The translations under genes and the position numbers were made by a program. Positions 16,470-24,655 of a stretch of DNA of 64,000 bases are shown here, in pieces. The notes under the pieces were generated by a model. It was not told where the DNA came from. It was given only the letters and a program-made list of their open reading frames with translations, and made no database searches. The stretch is from Nonomuraea endophytica (lineage in GTDB: Bacteria; Actinomycetota; Actinomycetes; Streptosporangiales; Streptosporangiaceae). The DNA lies in NCBI RefSeq assembly GCF_014203235.1, contig NZ_JACHIN010000017.1, positions 1-64,000 on the forward strand, given 5' to 3'. Positions within the stretch are counted from its first letter, which is position 1; every line of letters starts with the position of its first letter.

Positions 16470-17203
16470 GACTTGCGGGCGCTGGCGACCAGGTGGATGC
16501 CGACGGTGTCGTCGTCGTCGGGGTGCGCTTCCAGTTCGGTACGCACCAGCCAGGCCAGCGACCGGGAGTCGGAGCCGAGCACGTGGTCGACGGTCGAGGG
16601 GGAAAGGACGGTGCGCGGCCGTACCCACTCGACCTCCAGGCCCGCGCCCATCAGCAGCTCGCGCAGCTGACCGCTGCTGAAGCAGCGGGTGATGCCGCCG
16701 TCGGGCCAGGGCACGAGCATGACCCCCTCGCCCGTCTGGCGCAGGTGCTGCCACTGGCCCTGCTCGGCCAGGATGGCCATGCCCAGCACCAGCGAGTCGA
16801 CGCACAGCAGCGCGCGCCCGCCGGGACGCAGCACGCGGGCCACGTCCGACATCGCCGACTCGGCCATGAGCTCCACCGACATGGCGCGCTCCTCGGCGAG
16901 CACCGCGTCCACGCTCTCGTCGGGCAGGAACGACAGGTCGTCCGAGCGCACCTGGCGGACTCTGATGTCGCGCAGCCTGGCCTGGTCGGCGGTTCTGCGG
17001 AAGTCGACGACCTCGATGACCTTGTGGCCGGCCCGCGCGGCCTGGCCGGACCAGCGTCCGCGCCCGCCGGACAGGTCGAGGATCACCGAGGGCTGGGCGG
17101 GAAGCCACCTGCTCAGCTGTTCTGCTACGACCGCTCGATAGAACGTCCAGTACGGCCCGAGGGTCCCCGAGCCGTTCAGTTCCTCGGCCGGAATGGGCAG
17201 CAC
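16466..17203 (-). CDS. Class I SAM-dependent methyltransferase
   Basis: The 245-residue protein has motif I as VILDLSGGRGRWSGQAARAG, the motif III/IV region SVDAVLAEERAMSVELM, and the post-motif strand RVLRPGGRALLCVDS. These define a Rossmann-type methyltransferase. The substrate is not recognisable. It is divergent from sigR and shares the 17204-17477 promoter space with it. Confidence 0.75.
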   Translation of the reverse strand: MLPIPAEELNGSGTLGPYWTFYRAVVAEQLSRWLPAQPSVILDLSGGRGRWSGQAARAGHKVIEVVDFRRTADQARLRDIRVRQVRSDDLSFLPDESVDAVLAEERAMSVELMAESAMSDVARVLRPGGRALLCVDSLVLGMAILAEQGQWQHLRQTGEGVMLVPWPDGGITRCFSSGQLRELLMGAGLEVEWVRPRTVLSPSTVDHVLGSDSRSLAWLVRTELEAHPDDDDTVGIHLVASARKS

Positions 17204-17291
17204 ACGCGACTCCTGGGTTCCGGGACAATGGCTACCAACCGGTACGTATTCATTTTCCCCGCACCGGGTTGTTCGTCACCTTCTATCTTGC

Positions 17292-17318
17292 GGGAACAGA
17301 CGCGGGCGCGGGCGTGTT
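17292..17318 (+). promoter_or_regulatory. SigR-type autoregulatory promoter
   Basis: GGGAAC (17292-17297), an 18-bp spacer and GTT (17316-17318) match the actinobacterial sigma-R consensus (GGGAAT-N18-GTT) in front of sigR itself. The predicted start near 17325 is just upstream of an in-frame ATG at 17328 that would give a longer SigR form. Confidence 0.65.
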
Positions 17319-17486
17319 GCGACGAGCATGCTCGCAGTTGCCGATGGGATCGACCGCTCCGCCGGTCGACTTCAGATACCGCCTCCAGCCCCCGGTGACC
17401 GGCGGCTTGGTGGCAAGCAGGTATTCTCCCCTGAGTACGGTGTACCGCCACAGCCGGCCACCGGTGATCTTAGGGGGGTGGGTCCG

Positions 17487-18083
17487 GTGCCCGCGACAGG
17501 CGCGGAGACTCTGGAGCAGCGCAGTGAGCGGTTCGAGCGCGACGTCATGCCGTATCTCGAGCAGCTCTACTCCGCCGCGCTCCGGATGACCCGGAACCCG
17601 GCGGATGCGGAGGACCTGCTTCAGGAGACCTTCGCCAAGGCGTTCGCCTCGTTCCATCAGTTCCAGGAGGGCACGAACCTCAAGGCGTGGCTCTACCGGA
17701 TCCTGACCAACACCTTCATCAACAGCTACCGCAAGAAGCAGCGGGAGCCGAAGCAGTCGGGCACCGAGGAGATCGAGGACTGGCAGCTCGCGCGCGCCGA
17801 GTCCCACACCTCGTCCGGCCTGAAGTCCGCCGAGGTGGAGGCGCTTGAGCACCTTCCCGACGGCGACATCAAGCAGGCGCTCGCGGCCCTGCCCGAGGAG
17901 TTCAGGATCGCGGTCTACCTCGCCGACGTCGAGGGGTTCCCCTACAAGGAGATCGCCGACATCATGGGCACCCCGATCGGCACCGTGATGTCCCGGCTGC
18001 ACCGCGGCCGCAGGCAGTTGCGGAACCTGCTCGAGGACTATGCTCGCGAGCGTGGCCTTGTCCCTGCGGAGGGGTCGAAATGA
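17487..18083 (+). CDS. sigR: RNA polymerase ECF sigma factor SigR (redox stress)
   Basis: The ~198-residue protein contains sigma region 2 (YSAALRMTRNPADAEDLLQETF and KAWLYRILTNTFINSYRKKQ) and region 4 (EIADIMGTPIGTVMSRLHRGRRQLR), matching the SigR/SigH family. It drives thiol-oxidative stress genes and is held inactive by RsrA. GTG 17487 has an AGGGGGG site at 8 nt; GTG 17478 (VGPV, like the Streptomyces start) overlaps that site. An in-frame ATG at 17328 could yield an N-terminally extended isoform. The stop overlaps rsrA (ATGA). Confidence 0.93.
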   Translation: MPATGAETLEQRSERFERDVMPYLEQLYSAALRMTRNPADAEDLLQETFAKAFASFHQFQEGTNLKAWLYRILTNTFINSYRKKQREPKQSGTEEIEDWQLARAESHTSSGLKSAEVEALEHLPDGDIKQALAALPEEFRIAVYLADVEGFPYKEIADIMGTPIGTVMSRLHRGRRQLRNLLEDYARERGLVPAEGSK

Positions 18084-18346
18084 GCTGTGGCAACCCGCAT
18101 GACACCGACTGTCGTGAAGTACTGGACAAGGTCTACGCCTACATCGACGGAGAGCTCGGAGAGGGCGACTGTGTCGACATCCGGGTGCACCTCGACGAGT
18201 GCGACCCGTGCCTCAAGGAATACGACCTCGACAAGGTCGTGAAGCAGCTCGTGGCCAAGCACTGCGGTTGCGATCCGGTGCCCGCCGATCTCAGGTCCAA
18301 GGTGCTCGGCCGTATCGAGCAGGTCCGGGCGGAGCTGTCCGACTAA
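18080..18346 (+). CDS. rsrA: Zinc-binding anti-sigma factor RsrA
   Basis: The 88-residue protein has the ZAS signature HLDECDPC (H-x3-C-x2-C) plus further Cys residues near the N-terminus (CGNPHDTDC) and in HCGCD. In the family, disulfide formation under thiol oxidation releases zinc and frees SigR. It is translationally coupled to sigR. Confidence 0.93.
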   Translation: MSCGNPHDTDCREVLDKVYAYIDGELGEGDCVDIRVHLDECDPCLKEYDLDKVVKQLVAKHCGCDPVPADLRSKVLGRIEQVRAELSD

Positions 18347-18356
18347 GATCTTCCCC

Positions 18357-19295
18357 ATGCGCGTGGTGGTCACCGGAGGAGCCGGTTTCATCGGGTCGAA
18401 TCTCGTCGACCGCCTGCTGGGCGACGGCCATGACGTGGTCGCCGTGGACGACTTCTCCTCCGGCAGCCGTGCCAACCTGGCCGGCGCCCTGGCTCATGAG
18501 CGTTTCCGGCTGGTCGAGCTGGACATCCGCGACCCCGCGATGATCGCGCTGGGCGCGGAGTGGAAGCCCGAGGTGATCTGTCACCTGGCCGCGCAGATCA
18601 GCGTCCGCAGGAGCGTGGCCGATCCGGTGCACGACGCGCGGGTCAACGTCGAGGGCACCGCGTCGGTGCTGGCCGCCGCGCGCGAGGGTGGCAGCCGCAA
18701 GGTGGTGTTCGCCTCCTCCGTCGCGGTGTACGGCAGGCCGCCCGCGATCCCGGTTCCCGCCGACGCCCCGGCCGACCCCCGCTCGCCGTACGCGGCATCG
18801 AAGCTCAGCGCCGAGACGTATCTGTCGACCTTCCATGCTCTTTACGGCCTGGAATACACCACGCTCGTCCTCTCCAACGTCTACGGCCCGCGCCAGTCCC
18901 CCGACGGCGAGGCCGGCGTGGTCGCGATCTTCACCGACGCCCTGCTCAACGGCGTGCCCACGGTCCTCTACGGCGACGGCACGCAGACCCGCGACTACGT
19001 CTTCGTGGACGACGTGGTCGACGGCTTCGTGCGCGCGTGCGGCGCCGACGGCAACGCGTGCCGCTTCAACCTGGGCACCGGCATCCAGACCACCGACCGC
19101 CGCCTGCACTCGCTCATCGCCGACGCGGTGGGCGCCCAGGACAAGCCGGGTTTCGCGCAGCCCAGGCCGGGTGACCTGCCCGCGATGGCCGTGGACCCGG
19201 TGCCCGCCTACGACGGGCTGTCCTGGCAGCCGGCGAGTGACCTGGCCAGTGGCCTGCGCGCCACAGTCGAGTGGAGGCGGAGTTGCCGCAGGTAG
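18357..19295 (+). CDS. NAD-dependent sugar epimerase/dehydratase (UDP-glucose 4-epimerase-like)
   Basis: The 312-residue short-chain dehydrogenase-type protein has the NAD motif TGGAGFIGSN at its N-terminus. The catalytic YAASK (Tyr/Lys) is preceded by a Ser/Val-rich SSVAVYG segment, and RDYVFVDDVVDGFVRA is the typical substrate-side motif. It most resembles GalE-like or related nucleotide-sugar epimerases, but the exact sugar is unknown. It follows rsrA by 10 nt, so co-transcription with sigR-rsrA is possible. Confidence 0.85.
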   Translation: MRVVVTGGAGFIGSNLVDRLLGDGHDVVAVDDFSSGSRANLAGALAHERFRLVELDIRDPAMIALGAEWKPEVICHLAAQISVRRSVADPVHDARVNVEGTASVLAAAREGGSRKVVFASSVAVYGRPPAIPVPADAPADPRSPYAASKLSAETYLSTFHALYGLEYTTLVLSNVYGPRQSPDGEAGVVAIFTDALLNGVPTVLYGDGTQTRDYVFVDDVVDGFVRACGADGNACRFNLGTGIQTTDRRLHSLIADAVGAQDKPGFAQPRPGDLPAMAVDPVPAYDGLSWQPASDLASGLRATVEWRRSCRR

Positions 19296-19392
19296 TGGCT
19301 TGATTACGCTTTGCTTGCGATTCTCGACTCCACCCGTTTCAGCACGTCAACTTCTGTAGCGTGAATCACAGAATTCGACGTGGAGGAAGTGG

Positions 19393-19512
19393 ATGTTGAA
19401 GGTTTCGACCGCCCGGCTGATCACGGCGCTCGTGCTGATCACACCGGTCGTTCTCCTTTTGGCGACCGGCGGGGGCGGTGGCGCCCTCCCGCCCGGAGTC
19501 TCCTGGACCTGA
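19393..19512 (+). CDS. Small hydrophobic peptide upstream of HD-GYP gene
   Basis: A 39-residue frame starts at ATG 19393 behind GAGGAAG. It encodes one hydrophobic helix (residues ~8-25, LITALVLITPVVLLLA) followed by GGGGGALPPG. It ends 19 nt before the HD-GYP start and is in the same orientation. It could be a small membrane protein or a leader peptide. I know no function. Confidence 0.5.
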   Translation: MLKVSTARLITALVLITPVVLLLATGGGGGALPPGVSWT

Positions 19513-19531
19513 GCTCCAAAGGGGAGCCGCA

Positions 19532-20881
19532 ATGCGTGATCTGTCGTGGCCTGCGAAGGTCTATCTGTTCGCCGTGATCGGCGCGGCCACCGCGTTGTTC
19601 GCCCACAGCCTGATCACCAAGGGGCAGCTGGTCGCCTCGGAGAGTCTGGGCATCCTGCTCGTGCTCGCGCTGCTGTTCCTGGTGTGCGAGTCGATGCCGA
19701 CGCTGCTCAACGTGGAGCAGTTCGCCGTCTCGGTGAGCTTCTCGGCCGCGCTGGCCGCGGTGGTGCTCATCGGAATGGAGGGCGCCGCGCTGGTCGGCCT
19801 CACGGCGGTCCTGAGCGTACGGCCCGGCCTGCCGCTGATCAAGCGGCTGTTCAACGGCGCCCAGTTCGCCCTGTGTGGCTATGCGGCCGGCTGGGTCTAC
19901 CAGCAGTTAGGCGGAGTCTCCGGGGTCCCGCAGGTCAACGCCTTCGACGACCTGATCGGCCCCTACGCGGCGGCCACGGCCGTCTTCGTGCCGCTCAACA
20001 TCGTGCTGACGCTCACCATGATCTCGCTGGCCACGCAGGTGAGCGCGGGCGAGGTGCCGATGCGGGGCATGGTGCAGTTCCTGCTGACCTATCTCGGCTA
20101 CGGCACGTTCGGCCTGCTGGTGGCGGGGTTGTGGGCCACGATCCAGTCGATCTCCGCGGTGCTGGTGCTGCTGCCGCTGTTCGTGGCCAGGTGGGCCTTC
20201 GGCCAATATCACGCGCAGCAGCGTTCCTACGACGCCACGATGGCCGCGCTGTGCCAGGCCGTGGAGACGAAGGACTACTACACCCGCGGCCACTGCACCC
20301 GCGTCTCGCTCGCCTCCACCATGATCGCGCAGGAGATCGGCATGGGCATGGACCGGCTGCGGGCCATCCGCTACGCCGGCATGCTCCACGACGTCGGCAA
20401 GCTGGGCGTGCCCACGAAGGTGCTGCAGAAGGAGGGCCCGCTGACCGAGGAGGAGTTCGCCGCGATCCAGCTGCACCCGATGCGGGGCCTGGAGATCGTG
20501 CGCGGCATCGACTTCCTCGACGAGGCCTTCGCCGGGATCATGCACCACCACGAGCGCCACGACGGCAAGGGCTACCCGATGGGGCTGGCCGGGCCCGAGA
20601 TCCCGGAGTTCGCCCGGGTCATCGCGGTTGCCGACGCGTTCGACTCGATGACCTCCGACCGCTCCTACCGCGGCGCCCGCCCGGTCGAGGTGGCGGTGGA
20701 CGAGCTGGAGCGGGGCGCGGGCACCCAGTTCGATCCGGTCATGGTGGCGGCGTTCATCAAGGCGCTGGAACGCAACCCGTGGCAGCCGCAGCGCCGGGTG
20801 GAGCCGCCGCCCGAGGACGCCGCCACGATCAAGGACCACGACGACCCGACCATGCCGATCCAAGTAGTGACGGGCCAATGA
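19532..20881 (+). CDS. Membrane HD-GYP domain protein
   Basis: The 449-residue protein has ~7 predicted membrane segments over residues ~10-230. A complete HD-GYP domain follows: metal HD in MLHDVGKLGVP, then MHHHERHDGKGYP and VIAVADAFDSMTSDRSYR. HD-GYP proteins can hydrolyse cyclic di-GMP; nucleotide specificity cannot be judged here. The ATG at 19532 has a GGGGAG site 7 nt upstream. It forms a tandem with the degenerate HD protein downstream. Confidence 0.88.
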   Translation: MRDLSWPAKVYLFAVIGAATALFAHSLITKGQLVASESLGILLVLALLFLVCESMPTLLNVEQFAVSVSFSAALAAVVLIGMEGAALVGLTAVLSVRPGLPLIKRLFNGAQFALCGYAAGWVYQQLGGVSGVPQVNAFDDLIGPYAAATAVFVPLNIVLTLTMISLATQVSAGEVPMRGMVQFLLTYLGYGTFGLLVAGLWATIQSISAVLVLLPLFVARWAFGQYHAQQRSYDATMAALCQAVETKDYYTRGHCTRVSLASTMIAQEIGMGMDRLRAIRYAGMLHDVGKLGVPTKVLQKEGPLTEEEFAAIQLHPMRGLEIVRGIDFLDEAFAGIMHHHERHDGKGYPMGLAGPEIPEFARVIAVADAFDSMTSDRSYRGARPVEVAVDELERGAGTQFDPVMVAAFIKALERNPWQPQRRVEPPPEDAATIKDHDDPTMPIQVVTGQ

Positions 20882-20908
20882 ACCGCGAGCGAACCCGACG
20901 CAGTGAGC

Positions 20909-20957
20909 GGAGTGGAGGGCCGACGAAGGAGGCACTCCGCGAAGCGAATGAGGAGTG
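20909..20957 (+). promoter_or_regulatory. Alternating GGAGTG/CACTCC hairpins between two HD genes
   Basis: GGAGTG (20909-20914), CACTCC (20933-20938) and GGAGTG (20952-20957) are arranged so that the middle segment can pair with either neighbour. Pairing with the last copy would hide the AGGAG ribosome site of the next gene. Short GCGAGCGAA/GCGAAGCGAA repeats surround them. Confidence 0.35.
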
Positions 20958-22232
20958 GTGAGCGACCCCATGAAACGCGCTTTTCAGGGCCTGGATTCCG
21001 GGCAACTGCTGCTGATCTGCGCGGCCGGTTTGGTGGCCGTGGCGGGGGTGGCGCACACCGCGGCGGTCGGGCTCGACCGTCCTGAGGTGGCCATCGGCTT
21101 CGGCGCGCTGATCGCGGTCGGCGAACTGGCCCGGCTGACCATGCCGGGCAACAGGGAGGTGGCCCCGATCGGCGCGGCCGCCGCGCTCGGCTACACGCTC
21201 CTGCTCGACCTGGCCACCAACCCGCTGCGCCACTCGGCGCTGCAGGTGGTGGCGGTGATCGCGGTCGGCATGATGGCCGGCGCGCTGCCGCATCTGGCGG
21301 TGGGCCGCCCGCCGCGCCTGGACGCGATGGCCAGGCGGCTGCTGACCGGCGCGTTGCTGGCCTTCGCCTTCCGCCCGCTGGCCGGCACCCTGCACGAGCT
21401 GACGCTGGGCGATCGCGGCACCTGGTGGCCGGCGCTGACGGTGATGGTGACGCTGATCGCGCTCACGCTGGGCATCGACGTGCTGATCGCCGCGATGCTC
21501 CGCGCCGAGCAGGTGCGCACCGCGTTCAAGGTGGCGGTCAGCGACGAGGTCCGCACCGCCTTTCCGCTGGGCGCGGCGGTCGCCGCCTCGGGCGTGCTGC
21601 TGGCGCTGGCCTCCCACAGCATGGACCTGGTGGCGCTGGTCGTCTTCGCCGCGCCGCTGCTGGTCACGCAGGTCGCCTTCCGCAAGTACGCCGGCATCCG
21701 CGCCACCTACCTGCAGACGGTACGCGCGCTGTCGCGGGTGACCGAGGTGGGCGGCTACGTCGAGCCCGGCCACTCCCGCAGGGTGAGCCGCCTGTCGGTG
21801 GCGATCGGCCGCGAACTGGGCATGTCCGAGCCGGAACTCCTGGAGCTGGAGTACGCGGCGCTGATGCACGACATCGGCCAGCTGTCGCTGCGCGACCCGA
21901 TCCCGGGCGGCGCGACCGTGCTGACCGACCCCGAGCAGGCCAGGCGGATCGCCGAGCTGGGCGCCGAGGTCATCAGGCAGACCGGCGTGCTGGACCGGGT
22001 GGCCGACGTGGTGCGCCGCCAGTGCGACCCGATCGACGAGGATCCGCCGCTGTCGAGCCGCATCATCAAGGTGGCCAACGCTTACGACGACCTGGTCGGC
22101 GGCTCCACGGACCGTGACCGCGCCGGTGCCGCACTCGAACGGCTGCGCCTGGCGGGCGGCTCTGAGTACGACGCGGCCTGCATCGGCGGGCTGGCCCGCG
22201 TGGTCGACCGGGCGCCTGCCCACCGGATTTAG
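20955..22232 (+). CDS. Membrane protein with degenerate HD-GYP domain
   Basis: The ~425-residue protein has the same layout as its upstream neighbour: membrane segments over residues ~15-235, then an HD-like domain. It keeps HSRRVSRLSVAIGRELGM and MHDIGQLSL, but Gln replaces the family Lys. The HHE...GYP block is missing, replaced by VVRRQCDPIDEDPPL. It looks like a diverged duplicate with reduced or lost phosphodiesterase chemistry. Possible starts are GTG 20955, GTG 20958 and ATG 20970; the AGGAG at 20951 does not decide between them. Confidence 0.78.
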   Translation: MVSDPMKRAFQGLDSGQLLLICAAGLVAVAGVAHTAAVGLDRPEVAIGFGALIAVGELARLTMPGNREVAPIGAAAALGYTLLLDLATNPLRHSALQVVAVIAVGMMAGALPHLAVGRPPRLDAMARRLLTGALLAFAFRPLAGTLHELTLGDRGTWWPALTVMVTLIALTLGIDVLIAAMLRAEQVRTAFKVAVSDEVRTAFPLGAAVAASGVLLALASHSMDLVALVVFAAPLLVTQVAFRKYAGIRATYLQTVRALSRVTEVGGYVEPGHSRRVSRLSVAIGRELGMSEPELLELEYAALMHDIGQLSLRDPIPGGATVLTDPEQARRIAELGAEVIRQTGVLDRVADVVRRQCDPIDEDPPLSSRIIKVANAYDDLVGGSTDRDRAGAALERLRLAGGSEYDAACIGGLARVVDRAPAHRI

Positions 22233-22397
22233 GGGTGTCGGGGCGGAGATCAGGAGGGTTTCCGGCCTCGTACAAAGAGGTGGGCCGTTCGGGGGGAGAT
22301 AGCGGGCCTCTTGCCCCTCGACTTTGTGTGGTTCCTACAGAACACCCTGCCGGGATCGGTGGTTTTGCGGGGAAGGGGTGGCTGAGGGCGCGGCCGT

Positions 22398-22403
22398 AGG
22401 GTG
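22398..22403 (+). promoter_or_regulatory. Candidate -10 box for leaderless biotin carboxylase mRNA
   Basis: TAGGGT ends 5 nt before the GTG start and there is no convincing ribosome site, as expected for a leaderless actinobacterial transcript. No clear -35 is seen. Confidence 0.4.
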
Positions 22404-22408
22404 GGCGC

Positions 22409-23791
22409 GTGCTTACAGCGACCCTGGGGACCCTGGGACCCGTTCTGATCGCCAACAGAGGCGAGATCGCGCGGCGGATCATCCGCACGGTCCGGCGGCT
22501 GGGGCTGCGCGCCGTCGCGGTCTACTCCGAGGCCGACGCCGATCTGCCGTTCGTCACCGAGGCCGACGAGGCGGTGCCGCTCGGGCTGGCCAATCCCGCG
22601 CAGTCCTATCTCGACGTGGACAAGGTGCTCGCGGCGGCCCGGCAGACGGGGGCGCGTGCCGTACATCCGGGATATGGCTTTCTCGCGGAGAACGCGGCGT
22701 TCGCCCGTGCGGTGACCGAGGCCGGGCTGGTGTGGATCGGACCGTCGCCCGAGGCGATCGAGCGGATGGGCGACAAGATCAACGCGCGCAACCTGATGGA
22801 GGCCGCGGGCGTGCCGGTGGCGGCGGGCACGCGTGAGCCGGCCACCGATCTTCAGCGGGCCGTGGCCGCGGCTGCCGAGATCGGCTATCCGGTCATGGTG
22901 AAGACGGCCGGCGGCGGTGGCGGCATCGGGATGAGCGTCGCGCACGACGAGAAGGGGCTGGAAAAGGCGTTCGAGCAGGCGTCCAGGGCGGCGGCGCGGT
23001 TCGCCGGGGCGGCCACGGCCGGTGGCGAGGGCGACGTGCTGGCCGGTCCGGCGATCCTGCTGGAGCGCTACATCGAGCGGGCCCGCCACGTCGAGGTGCA
23101 GATCCTCGGCCTGCCCGACGGCCGCGTCGTGGCGCTGGGCGAGCGCGACTGCTCGGTGCAGCGCCGCCACCAGAAGGTCGTGGAGGAGTCCCCGTCGCCA
23201 GGGGTCACGCCCGAGCTGCGCGAGCGCATGTTGGCCGCCGCCGTGCGGGCCGGCGAGGCAGTGGGATATCTGGGCGCGGGCACCGTGGAGTGCCTGGTCG
23301 ACGCCGACAAGCAGGACTTCGTCTTCCTGGAGATGAACACCAGGCTCCAGGTGGAGCACCCGGTCACCGAGCTCGTCACCGGCCTCGACCTGGTGGAGCT
23401 CCAGCTGCGGGTGGCCGCGGGCGAGAACCCCGAGGTGTGCCACGAGCCGCGCGGCCACGCGATCGAGTTCCGCGTCTATGCCGAGGATCCCAAGCGCTTT
23501 TTCCCCGGACCTGGAAAGATCACGGTCTGGCGGGAGCCGGCCGACGCCCGGGTCGACTCCGGCTATGTGGAAGGCAACACGGTCACCCCGTTCTACGATC
23601 CCCTCATGGCCAAGCTCTGCGTGTACGGCGACAGCCGCGCGCAGGCCATCGAGCGGGCCAGGGACGCGGTCGCCGGGTTCGCCGTCGAGGGTCCCAAGAA
23701 CAACCTGCCGTTCTGCGCGGAGCTGCTGGACAACGCGGAGTTCGTCAGCGGGGACTACGACACGGGTCTGGTCGGGCGTATGCGCGCATAG
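22409..23791 (+). CDS. accC: Biotin carboxylase subunit (acetyl-CoA carboxylase type)
   Basis: The 460-residue protein has the biotin carboxylase N-terminal motif LIANRGEIARRIIRT. The ATP-grasp glycine loop is MVKTAGGGGGIGM, and EMNTRLQVEHPVTE is the metal/bicarbonate site. The length is that of a free-standing AccC, not the fused alpha chains common in actinobacteria. It charges biotin with carboxyl groups for a carboxyltransferase that is not encoded nearby. A small biotin carrier gene follows after 42 nt, so the two form a unit. Confidence 0.9.
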   Translation: MLTATLGTLGPVLIANRGEIARRIIRTVRRLGLRAVAVYSEADADLPFVTEADEAVPLGLANPAQSYLDVDKVLAAARQTGARAVHPGYGFLAENAAFARAVTEAGLVWIGPSPEAIERMGDKINARNLMEAAGVPVAAGTREPATDLQRAVAAAAEIGYPVMVKTAGGGGGIGMSVAHDEKGLEKAFEQASRAAARFAGAATAGGEGDVLAGPAILLERYIERARHVEVQILGLPDGRVVALGERDCSVQRRHQKVVEESPSPGVTPELRERMLAAAVRAGEAVGYLGAGTVECLVDADKQDFVFLEMNTRLQVEHPVTELVTGLDLVELQLRVAAGENPEVCHEPRGHAIEFRVYAEDPKRFFPGPGKITVWREPADARVDSGYVEGNTVTPFYDPLMAKLCVYGDSRAQAIERARDAVAGFAVEGPKNNLPFCAELLDNAEFVSGDYDTGLVGRMRA

Positions 23792-23833
23792 CGCACGTGA
23801 CATGGTTGGATCGTCAGGAAGAGGGGAGCACCC

Positions 23834-24046
23834 GTGGCCGAGGTACACGCGGAGATGGTGGCGAACGTCTGGAAGGTCGTCGTCAAGGAGGGCGACACCG
23901 TCGAGGACGGCGACACGCTGGTCATTCTCGAGTCGATGAAGATGGAGATCCCCGTCCTCGCCGAGGACTCCGGCGTGGTGGCGCAGCTCAAGGTCGCCGA
24001 GGGTGACGTGATCCAGGAAGGCGACCTGATCGCCGTCATCGAGTAG
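23834..24046 (+). CDS. Biotin/lipoyl attachment domain protein (biotin carrier)
   Basis: The 70-residue protein is a bare biotinyl domain. The ESMKMEIP motif (biotinylated Lys in MKM) is flanked by the two symmetric GD(T/V)(V/I) turns (EGDTVEDGD and EGDVIQEGD). It is the carboxyl carrier for the preceding biotin carboxylase. The start is GTG with GAGGGGAG upstream. Its 3' end overlaps a convergent thioesterase gene by 11 bp. Confidence 0.9.
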   Translation: MAEVHAEMVANVWKVVVKEGDTVEDGDTLVILESMKMEIPVLAEDSGVVAQLKVAEGDVIQEGDLIAVIE

Positions 24047-24416
24047 CGCGCTCCATAAACCGTTCGCGGTCGACGACGATCCGCTCGATGGTGCCCTGTC
24101 CGACCACCGTGGTGCGGTCGCGGGCGACGAAGCTGAAGACCAGTCGCCGGCCGTCGACCTCGGTGAGCTCGGTGCTGATCTCGACGTGGGCGCCGACCGG
24201 GCTGGCCGCCAGGTGTTCGAGCTGGACGCGGGTCCCGACTGACGTCTCGCCCGCGCCCAGATGCGGGCGTACGGCCTGCACCGTGGCCATCTCGGCCAGC
24301 GCGAGCAGTCGCGGCGTGGCCAGCACCGGCACGTCCCCGCTGCCGATCTTGGTGGCGGTGTCCTCGCGCTCGACCATGACGAGCAGCTGGGACCGGAGAC
24401 CGGGAACGAGCGTCAT
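24036..24416 (-). CDS. Hotdog thioesterase (fluoroacetyl-CoA thioesterase-like family)
   Basis: The 126-residue protein shows the FlK-type layout: VLATPRLLALAEMATVQAV (helix with catalytic Thr/Glu region), SVGTRVQLEHLAASPVG and EISTELTEVDGRRLVFSF. Such small proteins hydrolyse short acyl-CoAs or act as housekeeping thioesterases. Activity on fluoroacetyl-CoA is not implied. It is convergent with the biotin carrier gene. Confidence 0.78.
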   Translation of the reverse strand: MTLVPGLRSQLLVMVEREDTATKIGSGDVPVLATPRLLALAEMATVQAVRPHLGAGETSVGTRVQLEHLAASPVGAHVEISTELTEVDGRRLVFSFVARDRTTVVGQGTIERIVVDRERFMERATR

Positions 24417-24655
24417 GGCCCCAGCCTACTGGTGGTGCGGATGACACCTGTGGGGCCCTGATCTCCGGGAAACGCGGACAAGGTCCATCACAAGGCCGCA
24501 GGATAGGGTTTGTACGGCTTGTGGCATATGAGTGGCGTGTGGGACGCCAGGGTCATACACTCTCGAAGTTCCGTGACCTCTGTGTTACCCCGCTGCGACA
24601 CAAGTTCGCTTTGTTGGTGTCCGGGGTTGGAGAGGCAGGGGGTACCGGGGGAGAC

